From the NCBI GenBank assembly GCA_902786615.1, contig CADADE010000029.1:1-56729 (forward strand): a DNA stretch of 56,729 nucleotides, in the 5' to 3' direction. Source of the DNA: Oscillospiraceae bacterium. Its GTDB lineage: Bacteria; Bacillota_A; Clostridia; Oscillospirales; Oscillospiraceae. The position numbers and the translations under genes are program-made. Under the pieces are notes generated by a model. It had not been told where the DNA came from. It made no database searches and saw nothing but the letters and a program-made list of their open reading frames with translations. Of this stretch, positions 7,750-16,591 are shown one piece after another (position 1 is the first letter of the stretch; every line of letters starts with the position of its first letter).

Positions 7750-8810
7750 GGCAGTTCCTCCAAAATTTCCCGGACGTTTTTGAGCAGAATGTCCATCTGT
7801 TCGCGCGTCCCGATGGTGATGCGGTTGTAGTCCCGGATATGCTCCCTGTCAAAATGGCGGACCAGCACGGCGCGCTCCCGGAGCTTTTTGTAAAGCTCCC
7901 CGCCGCCTGCCCTATCGGAGCGGGCAAAGATGAAGTTTGCCGCGGAGGGCAGCACCGTAAAGCCCATCGCTTTCAGCGCTCCCACGGTATAGGCGCGGTT
8001 TGCCATGATCGCGCGGCAGTTTGCCCGGGTGGTCTCCTCGTCCAGCAGCACGCCGAGGCCGAGGGCCAGGGTCATGGAGTTGACGTTATAGGGGTTTGTG
8101 GAAAACTTCATGGTGTTGAGGTCGCGGATCAGCTCCGCGTTTCCCGCGGCAAAGCCGAGGCGCGCCCCCGCCATGGAGCGGGACTTGGAGAAGGTCTGCA
8201 CCACCAGCAGATTGTCATACTCGCGCACGAGCGGCAGGCAGCTCTCCCCGCCGAAGTCCACATACGCCTCGTCGATGACCACGACGCTGTCAGTATTTCG
8301 CTCCAGGATCGCCCGCACCTGCTCCCGCGAGAGCGCAATGCCCGTGGGGGCGTTGGGATTGGCGATGAAGATCGTGCGGCGCAGGTCAAAGTAATCTTCC
8401 GGCGCGACCGTGAAGTCCGCCCGCAGGGGGATCTCGGTATAGGGAACGCGGTTTAAGTCGGCGAAGACCGGGTAAAAGCCGTAGCTGATGTCCGGAAAGG
8501 CTGCGGGCTTGTCTTCGTCGCAGAAGGCCATGAAGGCGAAGTTCAAAATCTCGTCCGAGCCGTTGCCGAGGATGAAGTTTTCCGGCTCCAGCCCGTGCAT
8601 TTCCGCGAGCTTTGCGCGCACTTCCGTCCCCTCGATATCGCAGTAGAGGTTCAGGGGTCTCGTGTGCGCGGCGGCAAAGGCCAGCGCCTTTTCCGACGGC
8701 GGGAAGGGGCACTCGTTGGTGTTGAGCTTGGTGAGGTTCAGGATCTTCGGCTGCTCGCCGGGGGTATAGGGGACCAGCCGGTCATATCTGGTGCTGAAAA
8801 AGCGGCTCAT
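7746..8810 (-). CDS. hisC: Histidinol-phosphate aminotransferase
   Basis: A 354-residue class I/II PLP aminotransferase producing histidinol phosphate. PLP lysine is Lys209 in [21 protein letters not shown] (about 151-157), the DEAYVDF motif (180-186) and the [12 protein letters not shown] substrate-loop start are all visible. It overlaps hisD at its start and hisB at its end, both as ATGA junctions. Confidence 0.95.
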   Translation of the reverse strand: MSRFFSTRYDRLVPYTPGEQPKILNLTKLNTNECPFPPSEKALAFAAAHTRPLNLYCDIEGTEVRAKLAEMHGLEPENFILGNGSDEILNFAFMAFCDEDKPAAFPDISYGFYPVFADLNRVPYTEIPLRADFTVAPEDYFDLRRTIFIANPNAPTGIALSREQVRAILERNTDSVVVIDEAYVDFGGESCLPLVREYDNLLVVQTFSKSRSMAGARLGFAAGNAELIRDLNTMKFSTNPYNVNSMTLALGLGVLLDEETTRANCRAIMANRAYTVGALKAMGFTVLPSAANFIFARSDRAGGGELYKKLRERAVLVRHFDREHIRDYNRITIGTREQMDILLKNVREILEELP

Positions 8811-10090
8811 GCTTTCTCCTCCTCCAGGCGGATGAGGGCGCTTCTCGCGTGCCCGGTCAGCCCCTCCTTGTACGCGAAGCGGGCGATCTCCGGGGCGAGC
8901 TTTTTGAACGCCTCCGCCGGGTAATAGGTGTACTGGATCTTTTTTACAAAATCGTCCACGCCGAGGGGGCTGCCGAAGCGCGCCGTCCCCGTGGTGGGAA
9001 GGGTGTGGTTCGTCCCGCCGAGATAATCGCCCAGCGGCTCCGGGCAGTTTTTCCCGAGGAAGACCGAGCCCGCGTTTTTCACGTCGTCGAGGTAATCGAA
9101 GGGGTTGTCCACAAAGATTTCCAGATGCTCCGGGGCGACGGCGTTGGCGATCTGCATGGCGCGGCGAAGGCTTGATGCAAGGATGATTTTGCCGTTGTCG
9201 TCGATGGAGGGGCGGGCGATGCTGACGCGCTCAAGCGTTTGAAGCTGCGCCTCGATCTCAGCCTGCACGGCATGGGCAAGCGCTTCGCTCTCTGTCACCA
9301 GCACGCAGCAGGAGAGCACGTCGTGCTCCGCCTGGGCCAGCATATCCGCCGCGACGTGCCGGGGATTTGCCGTTTCGTCCGCCACGACCAGCACCTCGCT
9401 CGGCCCGGCGATGGTGTCGATGGCGACCCTGCCGTAGACCTGGCGCTTGGCCTCCGCGACATAGGCGTTGCCGGGGCCGACGATCTTGTCCACCCTTGGG
9501 ATGGACTCCGTGCCGTAGGCCATGGCGGCGATCGCCTGCGCCCCGCCGACCTTGTAAATGCGCGTCACGCCCGCGATCCTCGCCGCGGCGAGAATGGCGG
9601 CGTTGACCCTGCCGTCGGCTCCGCAGGGGGTGCACATGATGATCTCGCTGCAGCCCGCGATCTTGGCGGGCACCGCGTCCATCATCACCGTGGAGGGATA
9701 GGGGGCCGTGCCGCCGGGGACATAGAGGCCCGCCTTCTCGATCGGCAGCAGCTTCTGTCCCATCACAACGCCGCCGGGGCGGGTGAAGGACCAGCTCTGC
9801 CGAAGCTGCTTTTCGTGGTATTCGCGGATGTTGCGCTCGGCAAGGCGCAGAGTGTCGAGAAATTCCGGCTCCGTCGCCGCCATGGCCTCTTCGATCTCTG
9901 CCTCGGAGACCAGCATGGTCTCAAGCTTCGCTTTGTCGAATTTCTCGGTGTATTTGAGGACCGCCCTGTCGCCGTTTGCCTCCACGTCCGCGAGGATCTC
10001 CTTCACGACGCCCGCCACGTCCGCCTTCGGCGCGTTGCGTTTGAGCAGCTCTTCGTCCTTCAGTTCGCCGTCTCTGTATATTCTGATCAT
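8807..10090 (-). CDS. hisD: Histidinol dehydrogenase
   Basis: A 427-residue zinc enzyme oxidising histidinol to histidine in two NAD-dependent steps. Signatures include YVPGGTAPYPSTVMM (about 120), KVGGAQAIAAMAYGT, KIVGPGNAYVAEAKR, AGPSEVLVVAD, AEHD and the late region APEHLEIFVDNPF. The ATG giving MIRIYRDGEL overlaps the hisG stop by four bases; a longer in-frame extension into hisG is not conserved. Confidence 0.96.
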   Translation of the reverse strand: MIRIYRDGELKDEELLKRNAPKADVAGVVKEILADVEANGDRAVLKYTEKFDKAKLETMLVSEAEIEEAMAATEPEFLDTLRLAERNIREYHEKQLRQSWSFTRPGGVVMGQKLLPIEKAGLYVPGGTAPYPSTVMMDAVPAKIAGCSEIIMCTPCGADGRVNAAILAAARIAGVTRIYKVGGAQAIAAMAYGTESIPRVDKIVGPGNAYVAEAKRQVYGRVAIDTIAGPSEVLVVADETANPRHVAADMLAQAEHDVLSCCVLVTESEALAHAVQAEIEAQLQTLERVSIARPSIDDNGKIILASSLRRAMQIANAVAPEHLEIFVDNPFDYLDDVKNAGSVFLGKNCPEPLGDYLGGTNHTLPTTGTARFGSPLGVDDFVKKIQYTYYPAEAFKKLAPEIARFAYKEGLTGHARSALIRLEEEKA

Positions 10091-10710
10091 TTCTCTGCCT
10101 CCTGTCCGAGCGCCCGGACCAGCTCTTCGATCCGGGGCCTGTGAAATACAAAGCTCGCCTTGTTGGCGATCAGCCTCGCGCTGATGGGGAGGATGGTCTC
10201 CAGCACCGCAAGATCGTTTTCCTTTAAGGTCGTGCCTGTCTCCACGATGTCTACGATCACATCCGAGAGCCCCAGGATGGGGGCAAGCTCGATGGAGCCG
10301 TTTAAGGGGATGATGTCGATATCCCGGCCGAGGGACGCATAATAGGCGGAGGCGATGTTGGAGAACTTCGTCGCCACGCGCAGCGTCCTGCCGAGATCGT
10401 CCCGGTAGTCCTTTGGCCCCGCGACGCACATGCGGCAGCGGCCTACGTTCAGGTCCAGCAGCTCATAAACGTCCGGCGCGTACTCCAGCAGGATGTCCTT
10501 GCCCGCCACGCCGATGTCCGCCGCGCCGCGCTCGACATAAATCGACACGTCCGAGGGCTTGACCCAGAAATAGCGCAGACCCAGTTCCTCGTTTTCAAAG
10601 AAGAGCCTGCGGTTTTCCTCATGGATGGCGGGGCAGGGATAGCCCGCGCGCTCGAACATGCCCAGCACCTTTTCGCCGAGCCGCCCCTTGGGCAGCGCGA
10701 TATTAAGCAT
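10087..10710 (-). CDS. hisG: ATP phosphoribosyltransferase, short catalytic subunit
   Basis: A 207-residue short-form HisG, first and committed step of the pathway. It starts MLNIALPKGRLGE and contains the PRPP-binding stretch DVIVDIVETGTTLKENDL (about 155-172). It lacks the C-terminal regulatory domain of long HisG and therefore needs HisZ, encoded directly upstream with an eight-base overlap. Histidine feedback is expected to act on the HisG-HisZ octamer. Confidence 0.95.
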   Translation of the reverse strand: MLNIALPKGRLGEKVLGMFERAGYPCPAIHEENRRLFFENEELGLRYFWVKPSDVSIYVERGAADIGVAGKDILLEYAPDVYELLDLNVGRCRMCVAGPKDYRDDLGRTLRVATKFSNIASAYYASLGRDIDIIPLNGSIELAPILGLSDVIVDIVETGTTLKENDLAVLETILPISARLIANKASFVFHRPRIEELVRALGQEAEK

Positions 10711-11623
10711 TTCCCTTCACCTCCAGCCGCTCCAGCTTATCCAGATAGCAGGCAAAGCCGATGGCCCCGCCCTGCTTGCCCATGCGGTGCAGCAGTCTGT
10801 CGTACTGCCCGCCGGAGATGACGTTGGACGGCACGCCCCGCACATAGCCCAGAAAGGCGATGCCGTTATAATAGCGCATATCGCCGAGGATGGAGAAATC
10901 AAAGCGCAGCCGCGCCTGGTCAAGTTCCGCCGTGAGGCGCGCAAGCTCCTCCACATATTCCGGCGCGCAGGAGAGCGCCCGCAGCCTCGGCAGCAGCTCC
11001 CCCGGCGTGCCGCTCAGGGCCGCGAGGGTCAGGAGCTTTTCCGCCGCCGCCCCGTCCGCGCCGCAGCCGGTGAGCAGGGTTTTGAGCTCATGCAGATTTT
11101 TTCCCGCGATCATCCCCAGGGCCTGCCGCCGGGTATCGCCCGCAAGCCTCAAATCGTCCAGCATCCCGCTCACGATCCCGAGATGGGACACACTCAGCAC
11201 GCTCTCCTCCGAGATCACCCGCAGACTCTCCTGGGCAAGACCCAGCACCTCGGCGATGCAGCGCGCGTCCAGAGCGCCGATGCATTCCAGCCCCGCCTGG
11301 CGGATCTCCTTAAAGCAGCGGGAGCTCTCCGACACCCGATACACGTTCTCGTCATAATAGAGCTTCTGCACGCTCCCCGCCTCCGGGCGCGCCGAGCGCA
11401 CGATGGACAAGGTCACATCGGGCTTGAGGGCCTTGAGTCTGCCGTTCGTGTCCGTGAAGGAGATCAGCTCCGGCGAGGGCAAAAAGTCCTTGTTTTTCAT
11501 ATACAGCTCGTAATCCTCAAACTTTCCCATCCGATAGGGCGTATAGCCCTTCCGATGGTAAAGGGAGCGGAGGGCAAAACTGATTTTTTCCTCATTGCTG
11601 AGGATTTCGCTGTCGATGGTCAT
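10703..11623 (-). CDS. hisZ: ATP phosphoribosyltransferase regulatory subunit
   Basis: A 306-residue paralogue of histidyl-tRNA synthetase that activates short HisG and carries the histidine regulatory site. HisRS-like blocks are visible: KPDVTLSIVRSA, the SVQKLYYDENVYR region, DMRYYNGIAFLGYV and GGQYDRLLHRMG. The ATG at 11623 is chosen because an AGGAGG site lies just upstream; a longer form starting 45 bases earlier lacks one. It opens the operon hisZGDCBHAF-IE, nine genes all spaced by two bases or overlapping. Confidence 0.92.
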   Translation of the reverse strand: MTIDSEILSNEEKISFALRSLYHRKGYTPYRMGKFEDYELYMKNKDFLPSPELISFTDTNGRLKALKPDVTLSIVRSARPEAGSVQKLYYDENVYRVSESSRCFKEIRQAGLECIGALDARCIAEVLGLAQESLRVISEESVLSVSHLGIVSGMLDDLRLAGDTRRQALGMIAGKNLHELKTLLTGCGADGAAAEKLLTLAALSGTPGELLPRLRALSCAPEYVEELARLTAELDQARLRFDFSILGDMRYYNGIAFLGYVRGVPSNVISGGQYDRLLHRMGKQGGAIGFACYLDKLERLEVKGNA

Positions 11624-11658
11624 GGATGCCTCCTGTGTGGGCTTTTTGTTACTTTCGC

Positions 11659-11687
11659 ATATTAGCACGTTATCAAGCTAAAGTAAA
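11659..11687 (-). promoter_or_regulatory. Probable sigma-A promoter of the histidine operon
   Basis: On the minus strand TTTACT, 17 bases, then TAATAT, placed about 36 bases before the hisZ start. No T-box (no specifier hairpin or TGGN antiterminator bulge) and no histidine-rich leader peptide was found in the short leader. Confidence 0.45.
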
Positions 11688-11727
11688 GGGTTTTTTATAC
11701 ATGGGTATCGGGTTTCATCCGCTTCTA

Positions 11728-11780
11728 AGCTCCCTTTGCGGAAGGGAGCTGTCACAGCCGATCTCCCGCGAGGCTGTGAC
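11728..11780 (+). repeat. Two-hairpin palindromic repeat, copy 2
   Basis: Arms AGCTCCCTT / AAGGGAGCT (11728-11750) and GTCACAGCC / GGCTGTGAC (11751-11780) are each perfectly complementary. This is the reverse-oriented counterpart of 4318-4381: order, spacing and the GAGCTGTCAC junction are the same, but the arm sequences differ with pairing kept. The rest of 11791-11940 is AT-leaning sequence with no gene; a 13-base stretch, AAGCCGATACGCA, occurs both here and after copy 1. Confidence 0.7.
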
Positions 11781-11940
11781 TGAGGGATCGGCCGAGCTGA
11801 ATGAAGCTTAAACAGAGCCTTGCTTAGATTCTGTTTCGATGGGGCTTGCTGCGTTAAGCCGATACGCATTTTTATATAACGGGCGAGTATTATACCAGAA
11901 TACGCGGCGGACGAAAAGAGAAATCCGGGCGGGATGCGTG

Positions 11941-11982
11941 AAAGCGCCCGGCGGAGCCGTATTCCCCCGCCGAACGCTTTTT
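11941..11982 (-). terminator. Stem-loop downstream of cysE
   Basis: AAAGCG-CCCGGCGG and its complement CCGCCG-AACGCTTT bracket an 11-base loop. On the cysE strand the trailing T run is short; on the opposite strand five T follow. It is about 20 bases past the cysE stop and probably terminates cysKE. Confidence 0.5.
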
Positions 11983-12000
11983 CCGCGCAGCTTGTGTCTT

Positions 12001-12927
12001 TTACAGCATCGCCGCCATCTGTGAAAGCTCGATCTCGTTTTCGCTCAGCGTATCCGGCAGATTGTCGCGCAGCAGGATGTCGCCGGACACCGCCGTGCGG
12101 GCCAGCACCATTTTGTACGGCTCCACCGAATGGGTGAGCCACACGCTGCCGCCGATGACGCAGCCGCTGCCGATGCGGGTATTGCCGCCCAGCACCGTCG
12201 CGCCGGAATAGATGACCACGTTGTCCCCGATGTCCGGGTGGCGCTTGATGCCCTTGACGAGGCTGCCGTCCTCCTCGACGGCGAAGCTCTTCGCGCCGAG
12301 CGTCACATGCTGGTAGAGCTTCACGTGCCGCCCGATGGTGGTGGTCTCGCCGATGACGACGCCGGTGCCGTGGTCGATGAAGAAATAGTCCCCGATGGTC
12401 GCGCCGGGGTGGATGTCGATGCCGGTGAGGCGGTGGGCATACTCGCTCATGACCCGCGGGATGAGCGGCACACGCTCCGTATAGAGCACATGGGCCAGGC
12501 GGTAGGTGGCGATGGCGATGAAGGCCGGGTAGCACAGGATGATTTCATCCGTGCTCTTGGCGGCGGGGTCGCCCTGATAGGCCGCCTGCAGATCGGTGTT
12601 GAGCTGGCGGCGGATCTCCGGCAGGTTTGCGAGCATCACGGGCACGATGCGCTCGCGCTCCTCTTCCTCCTGCAGCACCGCCTCCAGGCAGCGCTTGAGA
12701 TGGCCCATGGCCTCGTGCAGATACTGCTCCCGGGCAAGGCGCGCCGGGATGTTCAGGCTTTTGAGATGGCCCGCGTGCTGGGGGAAGAGGGCCGCGATCA
12801 AAAGATCGTCCATGTGCTCCACCCGGCCGCGAAAGCCGGTGAAGTCCATCTGCTCCGCGCCCGGGTCCTCCATGGCCTCCAGGCCGCGCGTGGCTTCGGA
12901 AATCAGCAGTTCCAGATGTCTGTCCAT
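12001..12927 (-). CDS. cysE: Serine O-acetyltransferase
   Basis: A 308-residue enzyme making O-acetylserine from serine and acetyl-CoA. An alpha-helical N-terminal half (about 1-170) precedes a left-handed parallel beta-helix with hexapeptide repeats, containing IDIHPGATIGDYFFIDHGTG and VVIGETTTIG motifs and the catalytic His in this block. The long N-terminus is typical of anaerobic Firmicutes forms. Start chosen at MDRHLELLI, one base after the cysK stop; a longer frame reads through cysK. The product feeds CysK directly upstream in the same transcript. Confidence 0.92.
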   Translation of the reverse strand: MDRHLELLISEATRGLEAMEDPGAEQMDFTGFRGRVEHMDDLLIAALFPQHAGHLKSLNIPARLAREQYLHEAMGHLKRCLEAVLQEEEERERIVPVMLANLPEIRRQLNTDLQAAYQGDPAAKSTDEIILCYPAFIAIATYRLAHVLYTERVPLIPRVMSEYAHRLTGIDIHPGATIGDYFFIDHGTGVVIGETTTIGRHVKLYQHVTLGAKSFAVEEDGSLVKGIKRHPDIGDNVVIYSGATVLGGNTRIGSGCVIGGSVWLTHSVEPYKMVLARTAVSGDILLRDNLPDTLSENEIELSQMAAML

Positions 12928-12928
12928 A

Positions 12929-13858
12929 TCAGCCCTCAAAAAGCTCCGTGGAGAGATAGCGGTCGCCCGTGTCGGGCAGAAGCGCCACGATGGTCTTGCC
13001 CGCGTACTCGTCGCGCTTGGCAAGCTCGATGGCCGCGTGCAGCGCCGCGCCGGAGGAGATGCCCGCAAGCACGCCCTCGCACTTGCCGAGCATGCGTCCG
13101 GCGGCGTAGGCCTCCTCGTTCTGAACCGGGATCACCTCGTCATACACACCGGTATCCAGCACCTTGGGCACGAAGCCCGCGCCGATGCCCTGCAGGCCGT
13201 GCGCGCCCGGCTTGCCGCCGGAGAGGACGGCGGAGGTTGCGGGCTCCACCGCGACGATCCTGACGCCCGGCTTTTTCTCCTTGAGATAGCGGCCCGTGCC
13301 GCTGATGGTGCCGCCGGTGCCGACCCCGGCCACAAAGACGTCTACCCCGCCCTCGGTGTCGTTCCAGATCTCGGGCCCGGTGGTCTCATAGTGCGCCTCG
13401 GGGTTCACGGGGTTTACAAACTGGCCGGCGATGATGCTGCCCGGCAGGGAGGCCTTCAGCTCCTCCGCCTTTTCGATGGCGCCGGTCATGCCCTTTGCCC
13501 CCTCGGTCAGCACAAGCTCCGCGCCGTAGGCCTTCATGAGGACGCGCCTCTCGCGGGACATGGTATCGGGCATGACGATGATGACGCGGTAGCCCCTTGC
13601 CGCCGCGACGCAGGCAAGGCCTATGCCGGTATTGCCGGAGGTGGGCTCAATGATGACGGAGTCGGGGCCGAGCTTTCCCTCGCGCTCCGCCGCGTCGATC
13701 ATGGCGCGGGCCACGCGGTCCTTGACGGAGCCCGCGGGGTTGAGATACTCCAGCTTTGCCAGGAGCCTTGCCTTGAGGCCGAGGCTTTTTTCCAGATTTT
13801 TCAGCTCCAGCAGCGGCGTGCCGCCGATGAGCTGGTCGACCGATGTATAGACGTTCAT
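12929..13858 (-). CDS. cysK: Cysteine synthase A (O-acetylserine sulfhydrylase)
   Basis: A 309-residue PLP enzyme combining O-acetylserine and sulfide to cysteine. PLP lysine is Lys46 in NPAGSVKDRVA; the substrate loop PTSGNTGIGLA (about 72-82) and the phosphate-binding GVGTGGTISGTG (about 178-189) are intact. The ATG for MNVYTSVDQL has an AAAGGAG site; eight additional upstream residues are not conserved. Co-transcribed with cysE. Confidence 0.95.
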   Translation of the reverse strand: MNVYTSVDQLIGGTPLLELKNLEKSLGLKARLLAKLEYLNPAGSVKDRVARAMIDAAEREGKLGPDSVIIEPTSGNTGIGLACVAAARGYRVIIVMPDTMSRERRVLMKAYGAELVLTEGAKGMTGAIEKAEELKASLPGSIIAGQFVNPVNPEAHYETTGPEIWNDTEGGVDVFVAGVGTGGTISGTGRYLKEKKPGVRIVAVEPATSAVLSGGKPGAHGLQGIGAGFVPKVLDTGVYDEVIPVQNEEAYAAGRMLGKCEGVLAGISSGAALHAAIELAKRDEYAGKTIVALLPDTGDRYLSTELFEG

Positions 13859-13893
13859 AGCGCTCTCCTTTACTGAAAACAAACAATACTATA

Positions 13894-13922
13894 TTTATAT
13901 GTCAACTCTGCCGCCATGTCAA
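13894..13922 (-). promoter_or_regulatory. Strong sigma-A promoter of cysK-cysE
   Basis: On the minus strand TTGACA, 17-base spacer, TATAAA. A second copy of TTGACAT overlaps the end of the spacer, giving a direct repeat of TTGACAT 23 bases apart across the promoter, which could be part of an operator. Confidence 0.7.
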
Positions 13923-14029
13923 CTAAAAAAGGTAATAAGCGCCCCTGTTGCATTTTCTTTTCATGGAGAGTAGAATAGACACGTTTCAGTAAATATAATT
14001 GCTTACAGTATAATGAAGGAAGTTCTGAC

Positions 14030-16591
14030 ATGGAAAACGAAAACGAGAACCAGGGCGGCTTTATGCTGAAGCTGGCCGCGTTCATTGTGGACAAGCGAAA
14101 CCTGATTTTCCTTCTGGTGGGGATCATGATGGTTTTTTCCCTCTTTTCCCGCAATTGGGTAGAGGTGGAAAACGATCTGACCGCCTATCTGCCCGCGGGC
14201 TCCGCCACCAAGGAGGGGTTGGACGTGATGGAGCGGCAGTTCATCACCTACGGCTCGGCGAATCTCATGGTCGCAAACCTCTCCTACGGGGAGGCGGAGA
14301 CTCTGTTTGAGACGCTCAAAAAAATCGACGGGGTGCAGAGCGTCGCCTTTGACGACACGACCGAGCATTTCAGCAAGGCCTCGGCCCTCTTTTCCGTCAC
14401 CTTCGACTATCCCGAGTCGGACGAAGCGTGTCTCGACTCCCTCGCGGCGGTGAAGGCCGCCCTCGCCCCCTACGACGCCTATGTCTCCACCACGCTCGGC
14501 GACATGAGCGCCGAGCTTATCGACAAGGAGGTCGGCATGATCACGGCCTTTGTGGCGGTGATCGTGGTGGTAGTGCTCACCTTCACCTCCCAGACCTACG
14601 CGGAGGTGCCCATCATCGGCCTGACCTTCATCACGGCGGCGGTGATGAACCTCGGCACGAACTTCCTGCTCGGCAAGATTTCCTTTGTCTCCAACTCCGT
14701 CACCACGATTTTGCAGCTGGCCCTGTCGCTGGACTACGCGGTCATCTACTGCAACCGCTTCAAGGAGGAGCGCGCATCGCACGAACTGCGCGACGCGGTG
14801 GTCATCTCTCTCTCCAAGGCCATTCCCGAGGTCGGGGCCTCCAGCCTCACCACCGTGGGCGGCCTGATCGCCATGATGTTCATGCAGTTCAAGCTCGGCC
14901 CCGACATGGCCATCTGCCTTGTCAAGGCCATCTTCTTCTCGCTGCTGTCGGTGTTCACGGTGATGCCGGGCCTTCTCATGCTGATGGGCGAGCTGATGGA
15001 AAAGACGCGGCACAAAAACTTTGTGCCGAAGGTCCCCTTCGTGGGCCGCTTTGCCTACTTAACGCGCGCCGTCATCCCCCCGATCTTCGTGCTGCTGGTC
15101 GTCGGGGCCATCCACTATTCCAACATCTGCCCCTATGTCTACGGCTATGACACCCTGGTGACGCCGCGGCTCAACGAGATGCAGATCGCCGAAAAGATGA
15201 TCGCCGACACCTTCTCCTCCCGGGCGATGGTGGCCGTGGTCGTCCCCGGCGGCGACTACAGCGAGGAGCAGCGCCTCATCCACGACTTTGAGGGCTACGG
15301 CCAGATCGACTCCGTGACCTCCATCGCCAACGCCGACGCCATCGGCGGCTACAAGCTGGCCGACAAGCTCTCGCCCCGGCAGTTTGCCGAGCTGATGAAG
15401 CTCGACTATGAGACGGCGGAGTTTCTCTACGCGGCCTACGCCGTGCGCGGGGAGAGCTATGACAAGCTGATCAGCGGCATCTCCAAATACAACGTCCCCC
15501 TGGTGGATATGCTGCTTTTCGTGGTGGACATGGTGGACGAGGGCTATGTCACCCTCGACGCCGATCAGGCCGACACCCTGGCTGACGCCAAGGCTCAGAT
15601 GATCATGGGCAAGCAGCAGCTTGAGGGCGCGGACTTTGACCGTATGCTGGTCTACCTGACCCTGCCCGAGGCCGGGGACGAGACCTACCGCTTCACGGAC
15701 ACCATCCGCACGGTGGCCCAGTCCCATTATCCCAAGGGCCAGGTCTATGTGGTGGGCAACTCCACCAACCAATACGAGTTCCAGAAGTCCTTCCAGGTCG
15801 ACAATATCGTGGTCAGCGTGGTCTCCATCCTGATCGTGCTGGCGGTGCTGCTGTTCACGTTCAACTCCGCGGGCATGCCTCTGCTGCTGATCCTGGTCAT
15901 CCAAGGCGCCATCTGGATGAACTTTGCCTATCCCGCTCTGGTACATAAGGACGTGTTCTTCCTCACCCAGCTCGTGGTCAGCTCCATTCAGATGGGCGCG
16001 AACATCGACTACGCCATCGTCATCGCCAACCGCTATACCGAGGATACCCGGACCATGACGCCGAAGGAGGCCATTATCGAGGCCATGAACTTTGCCTTCC
16101 CGACGATCCTGACCTCCGGCACCATCCTCGCCACCTCCGGCATCCTCATCAGCTTCATCACCACCGAGTGCACCATCAACGGCATCGGCGAAGCCCTGGG
16201 CCGCGGCACCATCATCTCCATCGTTCTGGTCATGTTCGTGCTGCCGCAGATTTTGATCCTCGGCGGCAAGATCCTGGAAAAGACCTCCTTTTCCATGCCC
16301 AAGGTCGCCGCGCGCGCCCACCGCGGCAGCGGCGTCGTGGCGGTGGACGGCCTCATCGTGGGCGAGATCCGCGGCAGCGTCAACGGCGTTTTCCGCGGCA
16401 CCATCAACGGCGATGTGGACGTGCGTCTTCTCTCGGGCAGGCTGGACGCGCCGGACGAAACCGCCGCACCGCCCGAGCTTACGGAACCGCCGGCGGCCTC
16501 GCCTGACGCGCCGGGGCCGGACGACAAGCCCGCTCCGCCCGCCGGGGAAGCGGACGAAAACACGCAAGAGGAGGTGGGCAGTCATGACTAA
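14030..16591 (+). CDS. MMPL/RND-family transporter with acidic C-terminal tail
   Basis: An 853-residue inner-membrane exporter. It has a first membrane helix (about 22-40), an extracytoplasmic loop, a five-helix block (about 170-330), then a second helix-loop-five-helix half (about 340-760), the duplicated layout of the MMPL/RND superfamily. LSLDYAVIYCNRF and GANIDYAIVIANRYTED are the paired GxxxDY-type proton-relay helices. After the last helix comes a short Gly/Val-rich repeat (about 765-800, V-x-G alternation) and a Pro/Ala/Glu/Asp-rich tail. Substrate is unknown; relatives move lipids or hydrophobic compounds. The stop overlaps the next gene by eight bases, so the two likely act together. 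Confidence 0.85.
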   Translation: MENENENQGGFMLKLAAFIVDKRNLIFLLVGIMMVFSLFSRNWVEVENDLTAYLPAGSATKEGLDVMERQFITYGSANLMVANLSYGEAETLFETLKKIDGVQSVAFDDTTEHFSKASALFSVTFDYPESDEACLDSLAAVKAALAPYDAYVSTTLGDMSAELIDKEVGMITAFVAVIVVVVLTFTSQTYAEVPIIGLTFITAAVMNLGTNFLLGKISFVSNSVTTILQLALSLDYAVIYCNRFKEERASHELRDAVVISLSKAIPEVGASSLTTVGGLIAMMFMQFKLGPDMAICLVKAIFFSLLSVFTVMPGLLMLMGELMEKTRHKNFVPKVPFVGRFAYLTRAVIPPIFVLLVVGAIHYSNICPYVYGYDTLVTPRLNEMQIAEKMIADTFSSRAMVAVVVPGGDYSEEQRLIHDFEGYGQIDSVTSIANADAIGGYKLADKLSPRQFAELMKLDYETAEFLYAAYAVRGESYDKLISGISKYNVPLVDMLLFVVDMVDEGYVTLDADQADTLADAKAQMIMGKQQLEGADFDRMLVYLTLPEAGDETYRFTDTIRTVAQSHYPKGQVYVVGNSTNQYEFQKSFQVDNIVVSVVSILIVLAVLLFTFNSAGMPLLLILVIQGAIWMNFAYPALVHKDVFFLTQLVVSSIQMGANIDYAIVIANRYTEDTRTMTPKEAIIEAMNFAFPTILTSGTILATSGILISFITTECTINGIGEALGRGTIISIVLVMFVLPQILILGGKILEKTSFSMPKVAARAHRGSGVVAVDGLIVGEIRGSVNGVFRGTINGDVDVRLLSGRLDAPDETAAPPELTEPPAASPDAPGPDDKPAPPAGEADENTQEEVGSHD

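Noticed and set aside
11624..11700. T-box or histidine leader peptide before hisZ
   Set aside because: The leader is too short, and no specifier hairpin, antiterminator bulge or run of His codons was found.
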